Positions 1 through 7,496 of a stretch of 64,000 bases of DNA are shown here, piece by piece. Both the position numbers and the translations under genes were made by a program. Under the pieces are notes generated by a model. That model ran no database searches. It worked only from the letters and a program-made list of their open reading frames with translations, and was not told the DNA's origin. This stretch comes from Candidatus Pelearchaeum maunauluense. Its GTDB lineage: Archaea; Thermoproteota; Nitrososphaeria_A; Caldarchaeales; Caldarchaeaceae. Position 1 is the first letter of the stretch; the number at the start of each line of letters is the position of its first letter. The DNA is taken from positions 62,001 through 126,000 of the forward strand of contig JANVYQ010000001.1 of NCBI GenBank assembly GCA_030059675.1, in the 5' to 3' direction.

Positions 1-621
1 AACCCAACAGAACACTACCACGTAACAGTCGTCAAGAGCACAGTCCTCCCAGGCGTCGTTGATGAAATACTCAGGAGAAACCACTACTGGGAAGTGAGCA
101 ACAAGCTTGGGATATGCATAAGCACTGAATTCGTACGCGGCAAGATAGCGTTCATAGACTTTTTCAGGCTCCCCTTCTTCGTCGTCTCAGGATACGACCC
201 AGAAGCGGCATCAACCCTCCGCCGCTTCTATGAGGATTTCAAGGGCAGAAGCTTCGCCAACTTTGAGATATTTGAAACCACGCCAAACACAGCCTGCTTG
301 GCGAAGTATGTCTCCAACTGCTTACTGAGCTGTAAGATTTCCTTCTTCAACGAGGTTGCCAAGCTATGCGAGGTCTTGGGAGTAAGCCCCTACGACATAG
401 TAAAGCTGGCGCTGAGCGACAGGTATCCGATACATCACTGGTATTTGGAGGACTTTCTCAAAGGCGGATTCACGGATGAGTGCCTCCCAAAGGATTTGGA
501 CGCTCTCCTATCGTTTGCGCGGGAGCTGGGGCTGGAGCTAAGTCTGCTGGAGAACGTGAAACGCATAAACGACTATAAAGTAGCCGCGACATGCCAGGAA
601 GATGTTGAGGAAGCTGTATAA
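1..621 (+). CDS. UDP-glucose/GDP-mannose dehydrogenase family protein, 5' end outside window
   Basis: Nucleotide-sugar dehydrogenase (NAD-dependent oxidation of a UDP- or GDP-sugar to the uronate) for surface polysaccharide. The frame is open from base 1, so the gene is cut by the window edge; GTG 94 is internal. The visible part starts in the NAD-binding domain with KSTVLPG, a signature of this family. It continues through the central helical domain (NTACLAKYVSNC, matching the usual AELxKYxxN region) to a region with ECLPKDLDALL, the counterpart of the catalytic GGxCxPKD segment, in which the glycine before the Cys is replaced. It then stops at 619-621, so the C-terminal UDP-binding domain is missing or very short compared with full-length enzymes (about 430 aa). 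A functional truncation or a decaying gene are both possible. The family call is firm, the substrate is not. Confidence 0.8.
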   Translation, partial: NPTEHYHVTVVKSTVLPGVVDEILRRNHYWEVSNKLGICISTEFVRGKIAFIDFFRLPFFVVSGYDPEAASTLRRFYEDFKGRSFANFEIFETTPNTACLAKYVSNCLLSCKISFFNEVAKLCEVLGVSPYDIVKLALSDRYPIHHWYLEDFLKGGFTDECLPKDLDALLSFARELGLELSLLENVKRINDYKVAATCQEDVEEAV

Positions 622-668
622 AGAGCCAAACAAAATAAATATATTTATTATTTTACATTAATTCAAGC

Positions 669-1235
669 TTACCTACTAGCTAGAGCCACACGCTCCTGCT
701 CCATCTTCTTCCTAACAGCAAAGCTCTTCGCATCATTCTCAGCAGCGAGGACTATCTCATCAGCGAGGCATTCATCGACAGTTTTCCTATTTCTGAATGA
801 AGCCTCCCTAGCTGACAGCGCTATGTAGCGCAGCGCCAAATCAACCCTCCGCTGTGGGCTTATGTCAACGGCCTTGAAATACACTATACCACCATAGCTT
901 AGGCGCGTAACATCCTCGCGGGGTGCTGCATTCTCAATAGCCCTAACTAGAACCTCAACAGGGTTCTTGCCAGTCCTCAGATGGACTATCTCAAGAGCGT
1001 TCTTAACTATCTTGAGAGCCTTGGTCTTCTTCCCACCGTTCTTTCCTGGCCGCATGAACATATTCGCAAGCCGCTCAACTATGTTTACCTCTGACTTCCC
1101 GAACCTGCGGTGCTCGTGCCTACCCCCTGAGTGGGGTATGAGCATGGGCTTCAAGCTGATGTAACGCTTAAGCCCCTCATCACGCACCTCTATATCCTCA
1201 ACACTCCACTTGCCGAATAGCTTGAAGTCCACCAT
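669..1235 (-). CDS. rps7: 30S ribosomal protein S7 (uS7)
   Basis: Small-subunit protein that nucleates assembly of the 16S rRNA head domain and lies near the E site. The 188-aa product has the archaeal/eukaryotic form: an N-terminal extension ([10 protein letters not shown]), then the RNA-binding core with [19 protein letters not shown], the [13 protein letters not shown] helix, and the [21 protein letters not shown] hairpin region. ATG at 1235-1233 is preceded by a GAGGAG ribosome-binding site. In most archaea this gene follows rps12 directly. Here no S12 is found, and the neighbour upstream on this strand is spacer followed by an oppositely oriented permease. Confidence 0.97.
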   Translation of the reverse strand: MVDFKLFGKWSVEDIEVRDEGLKRYISLKPMLIPHSGGRHEHRRFGKSEVNIVERLANMFMRPGKNGGKKTKALKIVKNALEIVHLRTGKNPVEVLVRAIENAAPREDVTRLSYGGIVYFKAVDISPQRRVDLALRYIALSAREASFRNRKTVDECLADEIVLAAENDAKSFAVRKKMEQERVALASR

Positions 1236-1374
1236 GATTCTCCTCTAGCATCCACAGGCTGGAACAGCGACATAATAACCTTAGCTCACTCCCTTCACCA
1301 CATCAACTTCAATCTAACCCACCGAATCTTATGCCGAATCCGGCGAATGTCAATAATTTTTTGTTGAAAAGCGT

Positions 1375-1387
1375 AAATTATAAGTAT
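1375..1387 (+). promoter_or_regulatory. Probable TATA box for the NCS1 permease
   Basis: AAATTATAAGTAT lies about 90 bp upstream of the first standard start codon (GTG 1478) but only about 30 bp before ATA 1415, which is in frame with the permease. If transcription starts about 25 bp downstream, the permease frame is already open at the predicted 5' end. Confidence 0.4.
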
Positions 1388-1477
1388 AGGAGTATAGTTT
1401 AGCCGCTTGCCGATATAAGTAGTGAAGTAGGCAAGGAAAAGGAGTCTGACTATTTTGGTGATTTTGCCGTCGTAAGC

Positions 1478-2794
1478 GTGCCTTTACACGAGCGGCGAAC
1501 CCTAGTAAACCAGCTTATGGTATTCTTGGGAGTGCTTGCAGTTTGGGCTGCTGTATTTGCCGGCGCAGGCTTAGCTACATGGTTCGGCGCAATCGACATA
1601 ATAGTCGTATCAGTTATAGGCTGCATAATACTCGGCGTATTAGCATTCCTCACAGGGCTTATAGGAGGTAGAACACATGCATCAACCTACGTAATTCTAA
1701 GACACGCTATGGGGAGATTTGGCTCAATAGCAGGAGGCATAATAATCTCAGGCATCAGTGCGACACTATGGTTTGCTTTTGAAACATGGCTCTTCGGCGT
1801 CATAATGTCAGGAGCGTTTCCAGGCTTCCCGCTAACCGAGGTCGGGATAGCGGCAATATGGGGAGGAATACTGATGATGATTACTGCGGCCATAGGATAT
1901 AGAGGCATATCCGTACTGAGCTACTTCATCGTCCCAGCATGGTTCGTAATAATAACACTTGGACTAGCCGCAGCGATAGATGTTAACGGCGGTATGGACG
2001 CGCTGCTTGTAGCCAAGCCGCCTTCGCCAGCAGATATCGGAACTGGAATAACATTTGTGGTTAGCTTATACATAGTCGGCGCAACAATAGCACCCGACGT
2101 TACTCGCTTCTCACGTAAGCCAACAGACGGCCCTATAGCATGGTTTATTCACGTAGTATTCTTCATGCCTCTCATATTAGCTGCAGGCGGATTCCTACAA
2201 CTACTCGCGCCAGGTCAGAACCTAGTGGGGGTCATGGTATCTCTGGGCATGATATGGGCAGTCCTTCTTACAGGAGTTCTGGGCCAGTGGACAACCAACG
2301 ACAACAACCTATACTCGGCATCACTGGCCTGGTGCAATTCCATTCCAAAGATTAAGAGAGTCTACTGGGTCCTCATCATGGGAATAGCTGGAACGATAGT
2401 CGCAGCACTCATAGGTTTCGGCTTTGGCATAAGCCTAGATGCCCTACTAGCATTCGGCCTATTCCTAGGAACATTCATCCCACCATTCACGGCCGTAATG
2501 ATATCAGACTACTATGTTGTGAGACCTTACATACTGAAGGAGAAGGACCCTATGACCAGATATAGATTCGGACCAGGAACCGAGTATTATGCGCTAAGCT
2601 GGCCCGATGCTATTGCCGTTATAGTGGGCAGCGCTTTGGCGTGGTATGTACCTCAGGTTAATCCAGCTATACCAGCTTTTGGTGTTGGTTTCTTGACTTC
2701 GTTAATACTCCACATAGCGCTGATGGCTGTATGCGCAGTCGCCAAAATAAAGTGGGGAGTGGGCAAGTGGATTGAAACACCAACGGGGTGGTAA
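1478..2794 (+). CDS. NCS1-family nucleobase permease (cytosine/purine/allantoin type)
   Basis: Integral membrane importer of the nucleobase:cation symporter-1 family, likely taking up a nucleobase, allantoin, hydantoin or thiamine-like substrate. The 438-aa product has about 12 hydrophobic segments with the CodB-type opening (PLHERRTLVNQLMVFLG), a TM1 rich in small residues, and the conserved region with ISDYYVVR near TM10. The start is doubtful: the frame is open upstream to 1403 with sensible residues (DYFGDFAVVSV before PLHERR, as in homologues that begin DYxxxxVP), yet it contains no ATG, GTG or TTG before GTG 1478, which has no Shine-Dalgarno. The gene lies between nusA and rps7 on the opposite strand to both. 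A small membrane gene follows after 3 bp, so the two are probably co-transcribed. Confidence 0.88.
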   Translation: MPLHERRTLVNQLMVFLGVLAVWAAVFAGAGLATWFGAIDIIVVSVIGCIILGVLAFLTGLIGGRTHASTYVILRHAMGRFGSIAGGIIISGISATLWFAFETWLFGVIMSGAFPGFPLTEVGIAAIWGGILMMITAAIGYRGISVLSYFIVPAWFVIITLGLAAAIDVNGGMDALLVAKPPSPADIGTGITFVVSLYIVGATIAPDVTRFSRKPTDGPIAWFIHVVFFMPLILAAGGFLQLLAPGQNLVGVMVSLGMIWAVLLTGVLGQWTTNDNNLYSASLAWCNSIPKIKRVYWVLIMGIAGTIVAALIGFGFGISLDALLAFGLFLGTFIPPFTAVMISDYYVVRPYILKEKDPMTRYRFGPGTEYYALSWPDAIAVIVGSALAWYVPQVNPAIPAFGVGFLTSLILHIALMAVCAVAKIKWGVGKWIETPTGW

Positions 2795-2797
2795 TGG

Positions 2798-3196
2798 ATG
2801 GAGGAGCAGATACCTCTACTATTAAGGAATGTGCGCATAACCCTCATAGCAGCCATAATACTAGCCATAATAGCGGCTACCGCATCAGCCACATCTGACA
2901 AGGCCTTGATGGGCTTCACGATAAACACTATGCCGATTATTTTGTTCTCCCTCATTACCTTCGCGCGACTCTCCCCCAAGAAGGATGTCAAGTCCCTCGG
3001 CGAAGCAGCTATACAGGGATTATGGATAACTACATCGCTTGGGCTGGTTTACCTGACACTAGCGCCAGCCGCGTATTTCGCCCTCCCACAAACTAGCGTA
3101 GCAGTCATAATGCTCGCAGGTGCAATAACCACAATCACAGGAGCGGTAACACTTTACCGTATCTCAAAGACCACAGGAGTTGGACTCTCCGCATAA
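2798..3196 (+). CDS. Small four-helix membrane protein downstream of the permease
   Basis: A 132-aa hydrophobic protein with four predicted transmembrane segments (roughly residues 14-32, 40-55, 72-95, 100-122) and short charged loops (LSPKKDVKS). No family recognised. ATG 2798 lies 3 bp after the permease stop, which argues for an operon and perhaps an accessory or unrelated small transporter subunit. A second ATG at 2794 overlaps the permease stop but is in another frame. Confidence 0.7.
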   Translation: MEEQIPLLLRNVRITLIAAIILAIIAATASATSDKALMGFTINTMPIILFSLITFARLSPKKDVKSLGEAAIQGLWITTSLGLVYLTLAPAAYFALPQTSVAVIMLAGAITTITGAVTLYRISKTTGVGLSA

Positions 3197-3267
3197 AACC
3201 CAACAATTTGTTCTCTTCATAACATACAACTCAACCATATTCGCGGCTATTCCACGTTGTTTCAGCA

Positions 3268-3714
3268 TCATTGAACTATTATGTGGTCTATGTCGAAGTG
3301 TCGTTTGGCTAGGTATCTGGCTAGGTCTATTGTCCTGCCGTCTCTTCCTATTGCTATCCCCTTGTCGCGTGGATTTACGTTTACGACTATTATCTTTCTG
3401 CCGTCGGCCCTCTCGGTCAGCCTCACTGGCTCTATTATCTCTGCTGGATGTAGCGCGTTCTTGACGAAGCTTGTCGGGTCGTTGGCGAACTCTATAACCT
3501 TGATGCGCTTCTTGAGGAGGCGGGCTATCTCCTTTACGCGCTGCCCCTTTTTGGCCAGAGCCTTCCCTATATCCCCCTGCCTCACCAAGAAGACCAGCAA
3601 GTCGCCATCTTCCACGCAGTCAATAACAGAAGCACCCGTAGCCGCTTCAAAAAGCTGGATATAGCGCATCTCGCGTTCTGTGAGCTTTATGCCCTCACTC
3701 AACCTCAGACTCAC
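3268..3714 (-). CDS. nusA: Archaeal NusA-like transcription factor (two KH domains)
   Basis: Archaeal NusA is the stand-alone KH1-KH2 part of bacterial NusA and binds RNA, presumably during transcription termination or antitermination. The 148-aa product has the conserved start KLTEREMRYIQLFEAATGA, a first KH core with GKALAKKGQRVKEIARLL, and a second with the GRDG loop (GIAIGRDGRTIDLARYLAK), ending DIDHIIVQ. It overlaps the 3' end of rpl30e by 20 bp on the same strand, so the two are co-transcribed and probably translationally coupled, as in other archaea. S12 normally comes next but is absent here. Confidence 0.95.
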   Translation of the reverse strand: MSLRLSEGIKLTEREMRYIQLFEAATGASVIDCVEDGDLLVFLVRQGDIGKALAKKGQRVKEIARLLKKRIKVIEFANDPTSFVKNALHPAEIIEPVRLTERADGRKIIVVNVNPRDKGIAIGRDGRTIDLARYLAKRHFDIDHIIVQ

Positions 3715-4006
3715 CGACGGCCTCCATTATGCTGGAGCTTCCTGGGTCTAGTACCGCGATGCAGGCTGTGCTGAAGGGCTTTCTCAGCGCCAGTCCCAAA
3801 TCCTCTGCTGAGAGCTCGGTCTTGAGAAGGGGAACGCCAGACACGTTAGAGACCACCTCAGCCTCCACCTTGATAGTCTCTGGGCAGTTGCGCGCGAGTA
3901 TCAGCAGCCGTGCACGCTTGTTGAGCGCAGCTATCTTACTCTGCCTAAAGCCCACAACGTACTTGCCTGTCCTGTTGATGACCTCCAACTCCTGACTAAT
4001 GTCCAT
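3695..4006 (-). CDS. rpl30e: 50S ribosomal protein L30e (eL30)
   Basis: RNA-binding protein of the L7Ae/L30e fold. The conserved opening MDISQELEVINRTGKYVVGFRQS sets the start at ATG 4006-4004, giving 103 aa. The longer frame to 4078 adds 24 residues with no family match. The kink-turn-binding core (KIAALNKRARLLILARNCP) is present. The first gene of a two-gene unit with nusA. In many archaea it follows the RNA polymerase A'' gene, but here the upstream gene is an HExxH protein. Confidence 0.95.
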   Translation of the reverse strand: MDISQELEVINRTGKYVVGFRQSKIAALNKRARLLILARNCPETIKVEAEVVSNVSGVPLLKTELSAEDLGLALRKPFSTACIAVLDPGSSSIMEAVGESEVE

Positions 4007-4097
4007 CCTACCGACACCCTTTAGCCATGCTAGAGAAATCCCAGATTCGCTACGTATGACTGGAATATAAAGTCTCAAAGCCGCCTGCTTATACTGG

Positions 4098-4592
4098 CTA
4101 TTTTATGTATGACACACAATCACTATCAAAGTCTTTTACTATTATAGCTTCCCTCTCCGTTGGTATTGGCTGTATAGCCTTTAGCTCTGGGTAGAGCTCG
4201 AAGAGGGATGTGCTGGCCATCTTTGATGCTATGTGCTCTTCGCCCAGCTCTAGCTGGACTAGATGCTTGACCTGCTGTCTTGTCTGCTGCTCGTCTAGGC
4301 CGAATGTATGTAGGTATTCGTGGAGGAGGACTACGAAGACGTAGCTGTTTAGCTCTATACGCTCGCGCACTAGGCTTGCGAGAGCGTTTAGGATTAGCTT
4401 GTTGAGGACTATGGCGTTTGAGCCTACCGCTGTATATGCCGCTACGTGTGGTGGGAGGTCGGCCAGTATTAGCCCTAGCCCCGCGCGGTGGAGACCTAGG
4501 CGCCGTTCTACAACACGCTTAACCAGTTTAAAGACCTCGTCAAATGTTCCAACTTCTCTGAGCTGTCTGTCAAGGTTCTTGCCCTCTTTCAA
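4098..4592 (-). CDS. Predicted zinc-dependent protein with HExxH motif
   Basis: A 164-aa soluble protein with no signal peptide. Residues LLHEYLHTFG carry the HExxH zinc-metallopeptidase signature inside a helical region, and a downstream EEHIA could supply a further ligand. The N-terminal half (LGLILADLPPHVAAYTAVGSNAIVLNK) looks like the beta-rich upper lobe of minigluzincin-type folds, in which a hydrophobic and polar strand precedes the active-site helix. I do not recognise a named family. TTG 4592 start. It lies 90 bp upstream of rpl30e on the same strand and could be transcribed with it. Peptidase activity is inferred only from the motif. Confidence 0.7.
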   Translation of the reverse strand: MKEGKNLDRQLREVGTFDEVFKLVKRVVERRLGLHRAGLGLILADLPPHVAAYTAVGSNAIVLNKLILNALASLVRERIELNSYVFVVLLHEYLHTFGLDEQQTRQQVKHLVQLELGEEHIASKMASTSLFELYPELKAIQPIPTEREAIIVKDFDSDCVSYIK

Positions 4593-4629
4593 CCTACTTA
4601 CCTCTCGTAATCTACTTTACATATTCAAC

Positions 4630-4638
4630 TATTTATAT
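4630..4638 (+). promoter_or_regulatory. TATA box for the HxlR-family gene
   Basis: TATTTATAT (4630-4638) is centred about 28 bp before ATG 4663, the spacing expected for a leaderless archaeal transcript. It supports that start codon. Confidence 0.55.
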
Positions 4639-4662
4639 CCGTAAGCATTACTCGGGAACTAA

Positions 4663-5010
4663 ATGACACTAATCAACCTAGATGACGAGCAGAAACGCGA
4701 TGACGGCGAGGTATGCCCCATAGTTGAGTCTATCCGCATAGTGGGAAGCGCGTGGAAGTTGATAATCATACGCTACCTGCTTGACGGGCCGAAGGGCTTT
4801 AACGAGCTATTGCGCGCTGTTCATGGACTTAATTCTAAGACACTCTCACGCACCCTTAAGCAGCTACAGCAGGAGGGGCTAGTTGAGCGTCATGTGGTAG
4901 CTCTCCAGCCATTCAGCGTAGAGTATAGGCTTACCGAGAAGGGGCAGGCTCTCCAGCCAGTTATTCAAGCTCTACGTAAATGGGGTGAGGAGTGTGCTCT
5001 ACGCAAATAG
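4663..5010 (+). CDS. HxlR-family winged-helix transcriptional regulator
   Basis: The 115-aa protein has the HxlR layout: an N-terminal CPI at residues 17-19 (a conserved cysteine, redox-sensing in some members), a GSAWKLIIIRYLLDG helix, a winged helix with GFNELLRAVHGLNSKTLSRTLKQLQQEGLVER, and wing residues YRLTEKGQAL. Such proteins act as dimers that sense thiol, aldehyde or redox stress. Its ATG sits about 25-30 bp after a TATA box, so the mRNA is probably leaderless. It converges with moaA 7 bp away, and its regulated target is not evident. Confidence 0.9.
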   Translation: MTLINLDDEQKRDDGEVCPIVESIRIVGSAWKLIIIRYLLDGPKGFNELLRAVHGLNSKTLSRTLKQLQQEGLVERHVVALQPFSVEYRLTEKGQALQPVIQALRKWGEECALRK

Positions 5011-5016
5011 GAGCGC

Positions 5017-6030
5017 CTACCCCCCTATCGTGTGCATCGGCCTTATATGCGGCGCCAGCTTCTTGCTGCTCAGAAGAGCCTCCACACCGGGGGATTTCAT
5101 GTAGAAGACACGCCTTATGAACAGCTCTAGCTCCTCATCCGACGCGCCGCTCCTAATCAACTGCTTTATGTCATATTCGTCGTTGCTGAAGAGGCATGGG
5201 ACTATCTTCCCATCCGCCTTCAGCCTTATCCTATCACAGTCCCCGCAGAAGGGTTCTGTCATTGATGTTACGATGTTTATCTCCCCTGGCGCGCCGTCTG
5301 AGAATCTATACACCTTAGCTGTGCTTCCCGCCTCGCGCGGTAGAGGCTTAAGCCCATAGACCGAGCTTATCCGCTCAACTATCTCACGCCCACTAACCAC
5401 ACGCTTAGTATCCCAGAGCCTTTGGCCATCAAACGGCATATACTCAATAAACCTAACAACAGTACCAGTCTCCCTGGCAAGCTCGGCGAAATCCAGAATC
5501 TCATCATCATTACAGCCACGTGTTACTACGCAGTTTATCTTGACTGGCCTTAGCCCAACACTGAGCGCCGCCCTTATCCCATCAACCACGCGGCCGAAAG
5601 CCCCCTTTCGCCCAACTATCACCTCGTATCTCTCTGACTTTAAGCTATGGAGGCTCACCGTAACGCTTTGAAGCCCAGCCTCTTTGAGCTTCCCAGCCTT
5701 CTCAGCCAGAAGGAAGCCGTTAGTCGTCATGGAGAGGCTCTCGACTCCGCGCGTTGAGGCTATCATTGCTACGAGCTTCTCTACATCATTACGCACCAGC
5801 GGCTCTCCCCCAGTTAAGCGTACCTTACTAACCCCCATAGATGCGAGAATACCAACAATACGAGTTATCTCCTCATAGGTTAGAAGCTCATCATGCGGAA
5901 TCCACACAGGGTTATTAGGCATGCAGAAGCTACACCTAAAATTACACCTATCGGTTACAGAGATTCTAAGCTTATGCGCGACTCTGCCGAATCCATCAAC
6001 TAGGGGAGGGCGGCTGGCGTGGCTACTCAT
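5017..6030 (-). CDS. moaA: GTP 3',8-cyclase MoaA (molybdenum cofactor biosynthesis)
   Basis: Radical-SAM enzyme that converts GTP to 3',8-cyclo-GTP, the first step of molybdopterin synthesis. The N-terminal cluster motif is CNFRCSFC (CxxxCxxC), followed by LTGGEPL for SAM binding. The second [4Fe-4S] site is CGDCDRIRLKADGKIVPC near the C-terminus, and the protein ends in the catalytically required Gly-Gly (MHTIGG). Three ATGs occur at 6042, 6036 and 6030. I prefer 6030 because a TATA element at 6053-6062 would then give a leaderless mRNA. The cofactor is needed by the molybdenum hydroxylase at 22-26 kb. Confidence 0.96.
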   Translation of the reverse strand: MSSHASRPPLVDGFGRVAHKLRISVTDRCNFRCSFCMPNNPVWIPHDELLTYEEITRIVGILASMGVSKVRLTGGEPLVRNDVEKLVAMIASTRGVESLSMTTNGFLLAEKAGKLKEAGLQSVTVSLHSLKSERYEVIVGRKGAFGRVVDGIRAALSVGLRPVKINCVVTRGCNDDEILDFAELARETGTVVRFIEYMPFDGQRLWDTKRVVSGREIVERISSVYGLKPLPREAGSTAKVYRFSDGAPGEINIVTSMTEPFCGDCDRIRLKADGKIVPCLFSNDEYDIKQLIRSGASDEELELFIRRVFYMKSPGVEALLSSKKLAPHIRPMHTIGG

Positions 6031-6052
6031 CCACATATACATAGCAGGGAGT

Positions 6053-6062
6053 AGTTTAAAAG
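6053..6062 (-). promoter_or_regulatory. TATA box for moaA
   Basis: On the minus strand GCTTTTAAAC is centred about 28 bp upstream of ATG 6030, supporting leaderless transcription from the third of three clustered ATGs. Confidence 0.45.
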
Positions 6063-6634
6063 CATATTTGCGAAAATTTATGGTGTTTCCGTTAAGAATT
6101 TGTTGTGTGTGGCTGTTCTGGCGGACTGATGGGTTTGCTGGAGTCTGTTATTGATGATTGGGGTTTCCCCCTGTTGTTGGCGGCTTGCGTATGCTGTTTT
6201 TGTGGGATGGTTAGTTTGCTGAGAGCCCTCCGACGAGTATTGTTGTGCTGGTTTAATGTCCTTGCCGCGTATCGGGAGCGTCTTGAAGGCTGGTATCGTG
6301 TCGTGTTGGTCAGGCCTGCTATCCTGTCGCGGAGCGCCTGCATGTGATAAGGGGCTTATCGGCTTGCTGGACTCGACATCAAGCCTAGCCCCATGCAGCT
6401 TGGCTACTATCGCCGGGCATTAAGAGCACTGGGGGATGCTGTTGTATTCCTGCTCTTGCAGGCGCTGTAAGATATAGCGCATGGGAGCTCCAGCCATAAG
6501 CTAATAAATGTCTTGGTGTTCAGGCCCCCCTCCACCTGACGTCTCAGAAATCCAAAAAGGAATTGAAAGGCTGTCTATCGCTACTAGGTGCTGGCGCTGG
6601 TACTATGCTACTATTTTTGTGGGTGTGGTTACTG
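6063..6634. other. Gene-free stretch between moaA and vapC
   Basis: About 570 bp in which no reading frame gives a recognisable protein. The plus strand is G/T-rich. Short ORFs on both strands (6105-6347, 6092-6343, 6508-6753) have no family features, and the last overlaps vapC antisense. A remnant of a lost gene is possible. The only structured element I see is a CRISPR-repeat-like segment at 6541-6569. Confidence 0.5.
6541..6569 (+). repeat. Single CRISPR-repeat-like element
   Basis: This 29-nt segment ends in GGAATTGAAAG and is preceded by AAATCCAAAA. The ATTGAAAG end and A-rich middle are typical of type I-A repeats of thermophilic archaea. No second copy is seen within 100 bp either side, so it is not an array. 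It could be an orphan repeat, a degenerate array end, or chance. Confidence 0.25.
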
Positions 6635-7069
6635 TTATTGTTGAGTTGCTATGCCTTCTGGATAGGCTATCTCGATTTCAAGCTCGCTTTTTATCGTATG
6701 GCTTCGCTGGATTATCTGCTGGTCTAGGGTTGCTAGCTTCGTGGCTTTCATGACTAGGCACGCGGCTATGTGCAGTAGGTCTAGCGTTCTGAGCCTTAGG
6801 AGGGGCGCCAGCTTGTAGGCTTGCTTGAGCGTGTCGCTGAAGTCTATCTCGACCAGCCTCGCCCCTGCCAGCTCTATGGAGTACAGCGCCAGCTCCAGGG
6901 GCTTCTCAAGCCCGGCCCTCGCGTAGACTGAGGCCAGCTCCACAAGGACTAGCCTGCTGGCCGCTTTCTCGGCTCCGCCTAGCCTTTCCACGAGTCTCTT
7001 GGCAGCATCATGGTTCGGGTCCTTCTCATCTGCATAGGAGATAACTAGGCTCGTGTCGAGGTATATCAC
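6635..7069 (-). CDS. vapC: PIN-domain ribonuclease toxin, VapC family
   Basis: A 144-aa PIN-domain protein, an Mg-dependent endoribonuclease that typically cleaves tRNA or rRNA when free of its antitoxin. Visible acidic residues: Asp5 in MIYLDTSLV, Glu in VLVELASVYAR, Asp in LRTLDLLHIAA, and Asp in KLATLDQQ. Together these form the PIN active-site quartet. The start overlaps the stop of the upstream antitoxin by 4 bp. It appears intact. Confidence 0.93.
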   Translation of the reverse strand: MIYLDTSLVISYADEKDPNHDAAKRLVERLGGAEKAASRLVLVELASVYARAGLEKPLELALYSIELAGARLVEIDFSDTLKQAYKLAPLLRLRTLDLLHIAACLVMKATKLATLDQQIIQRSHTIKSELEIEIAYPEGIATQQ

Positions 7070-7320
7070 CTGCTTCCCCTCTCCTCGTCTAAGAGCGGTC
7101 TCAGCCCGCCGTGGCTTATCCTATGGCCTGCCTTTCGGAGTTCCTCCACCCCTCTCCTCACCCGCTCCCAGAACTCGACCTCCCTTGCGACATGCTCTAG
7201 GCCATGCTGTATCATCAGGTTAACTGCGTGCGACCTGCTCCTAGCTAGGCCTAACTCGACCATCCTATCCGCCAGCTCCACGACCTCCCTCCTAAGCTTA
7301 ACCGACACAGGTATGCTCAA
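7066..7320 (-). CDS. vapB: VapB-type antitoxin (ribbon-helix-helix)
   Basis: An 84-aa protein starting PVSVKLRREVVELADRM, the ribbon-helix-helix strand and first helix, with the second helix SRSHAVNLMIQHGLEHVA. The C-terminal tail (HRISHGGLRPLLDEER) is the likely toxin-binding arm. It overlaps vapC by 4 bp. Such antitoxins repress their own operon, but no clear palindrome is seen just upstream. Confidence 0.9.
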   Translation of the reverse strand: MSIPVSVKLRREVVELADRMVELGLARSRSHAVNLMIQHGLEHVAREVEFWERVRRGVEELRKAGHRISHGGLRPLLDEERGSR

Positions 7321-7496
7321 GAATACCTAGAAATACCATGGAACACCAACTAATAAACCTATCCCCTGATTTCCATCAAACTTTATTGCGGTGCTGTTGG
7401 TGGATTGTCGTCTCTAGCTGGTTATTGCTGCTAGAGTATGTGTTCCTGCACCCTCCCTCAGACCACGATGGGTGATGCTGTGTGTAGCTGTATATC

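Noticed and set aside
4007..4078. 24-residue N-terminal extension of L30e
   Set aside because: Conserved archaeal L30e proteins begin at MDIS, and the extension shows no family similarity.
6541..6569. True CRISPR array
   Set aside because: No second repeat copy and no cas genes in the window.
6043..6634. Possible RNase P, SRP or C/D-box RNA in the gene-free stretch
   Set aside because: I could not find the conserved cores of these RNAs; only a weak TGATAA-like box is present.
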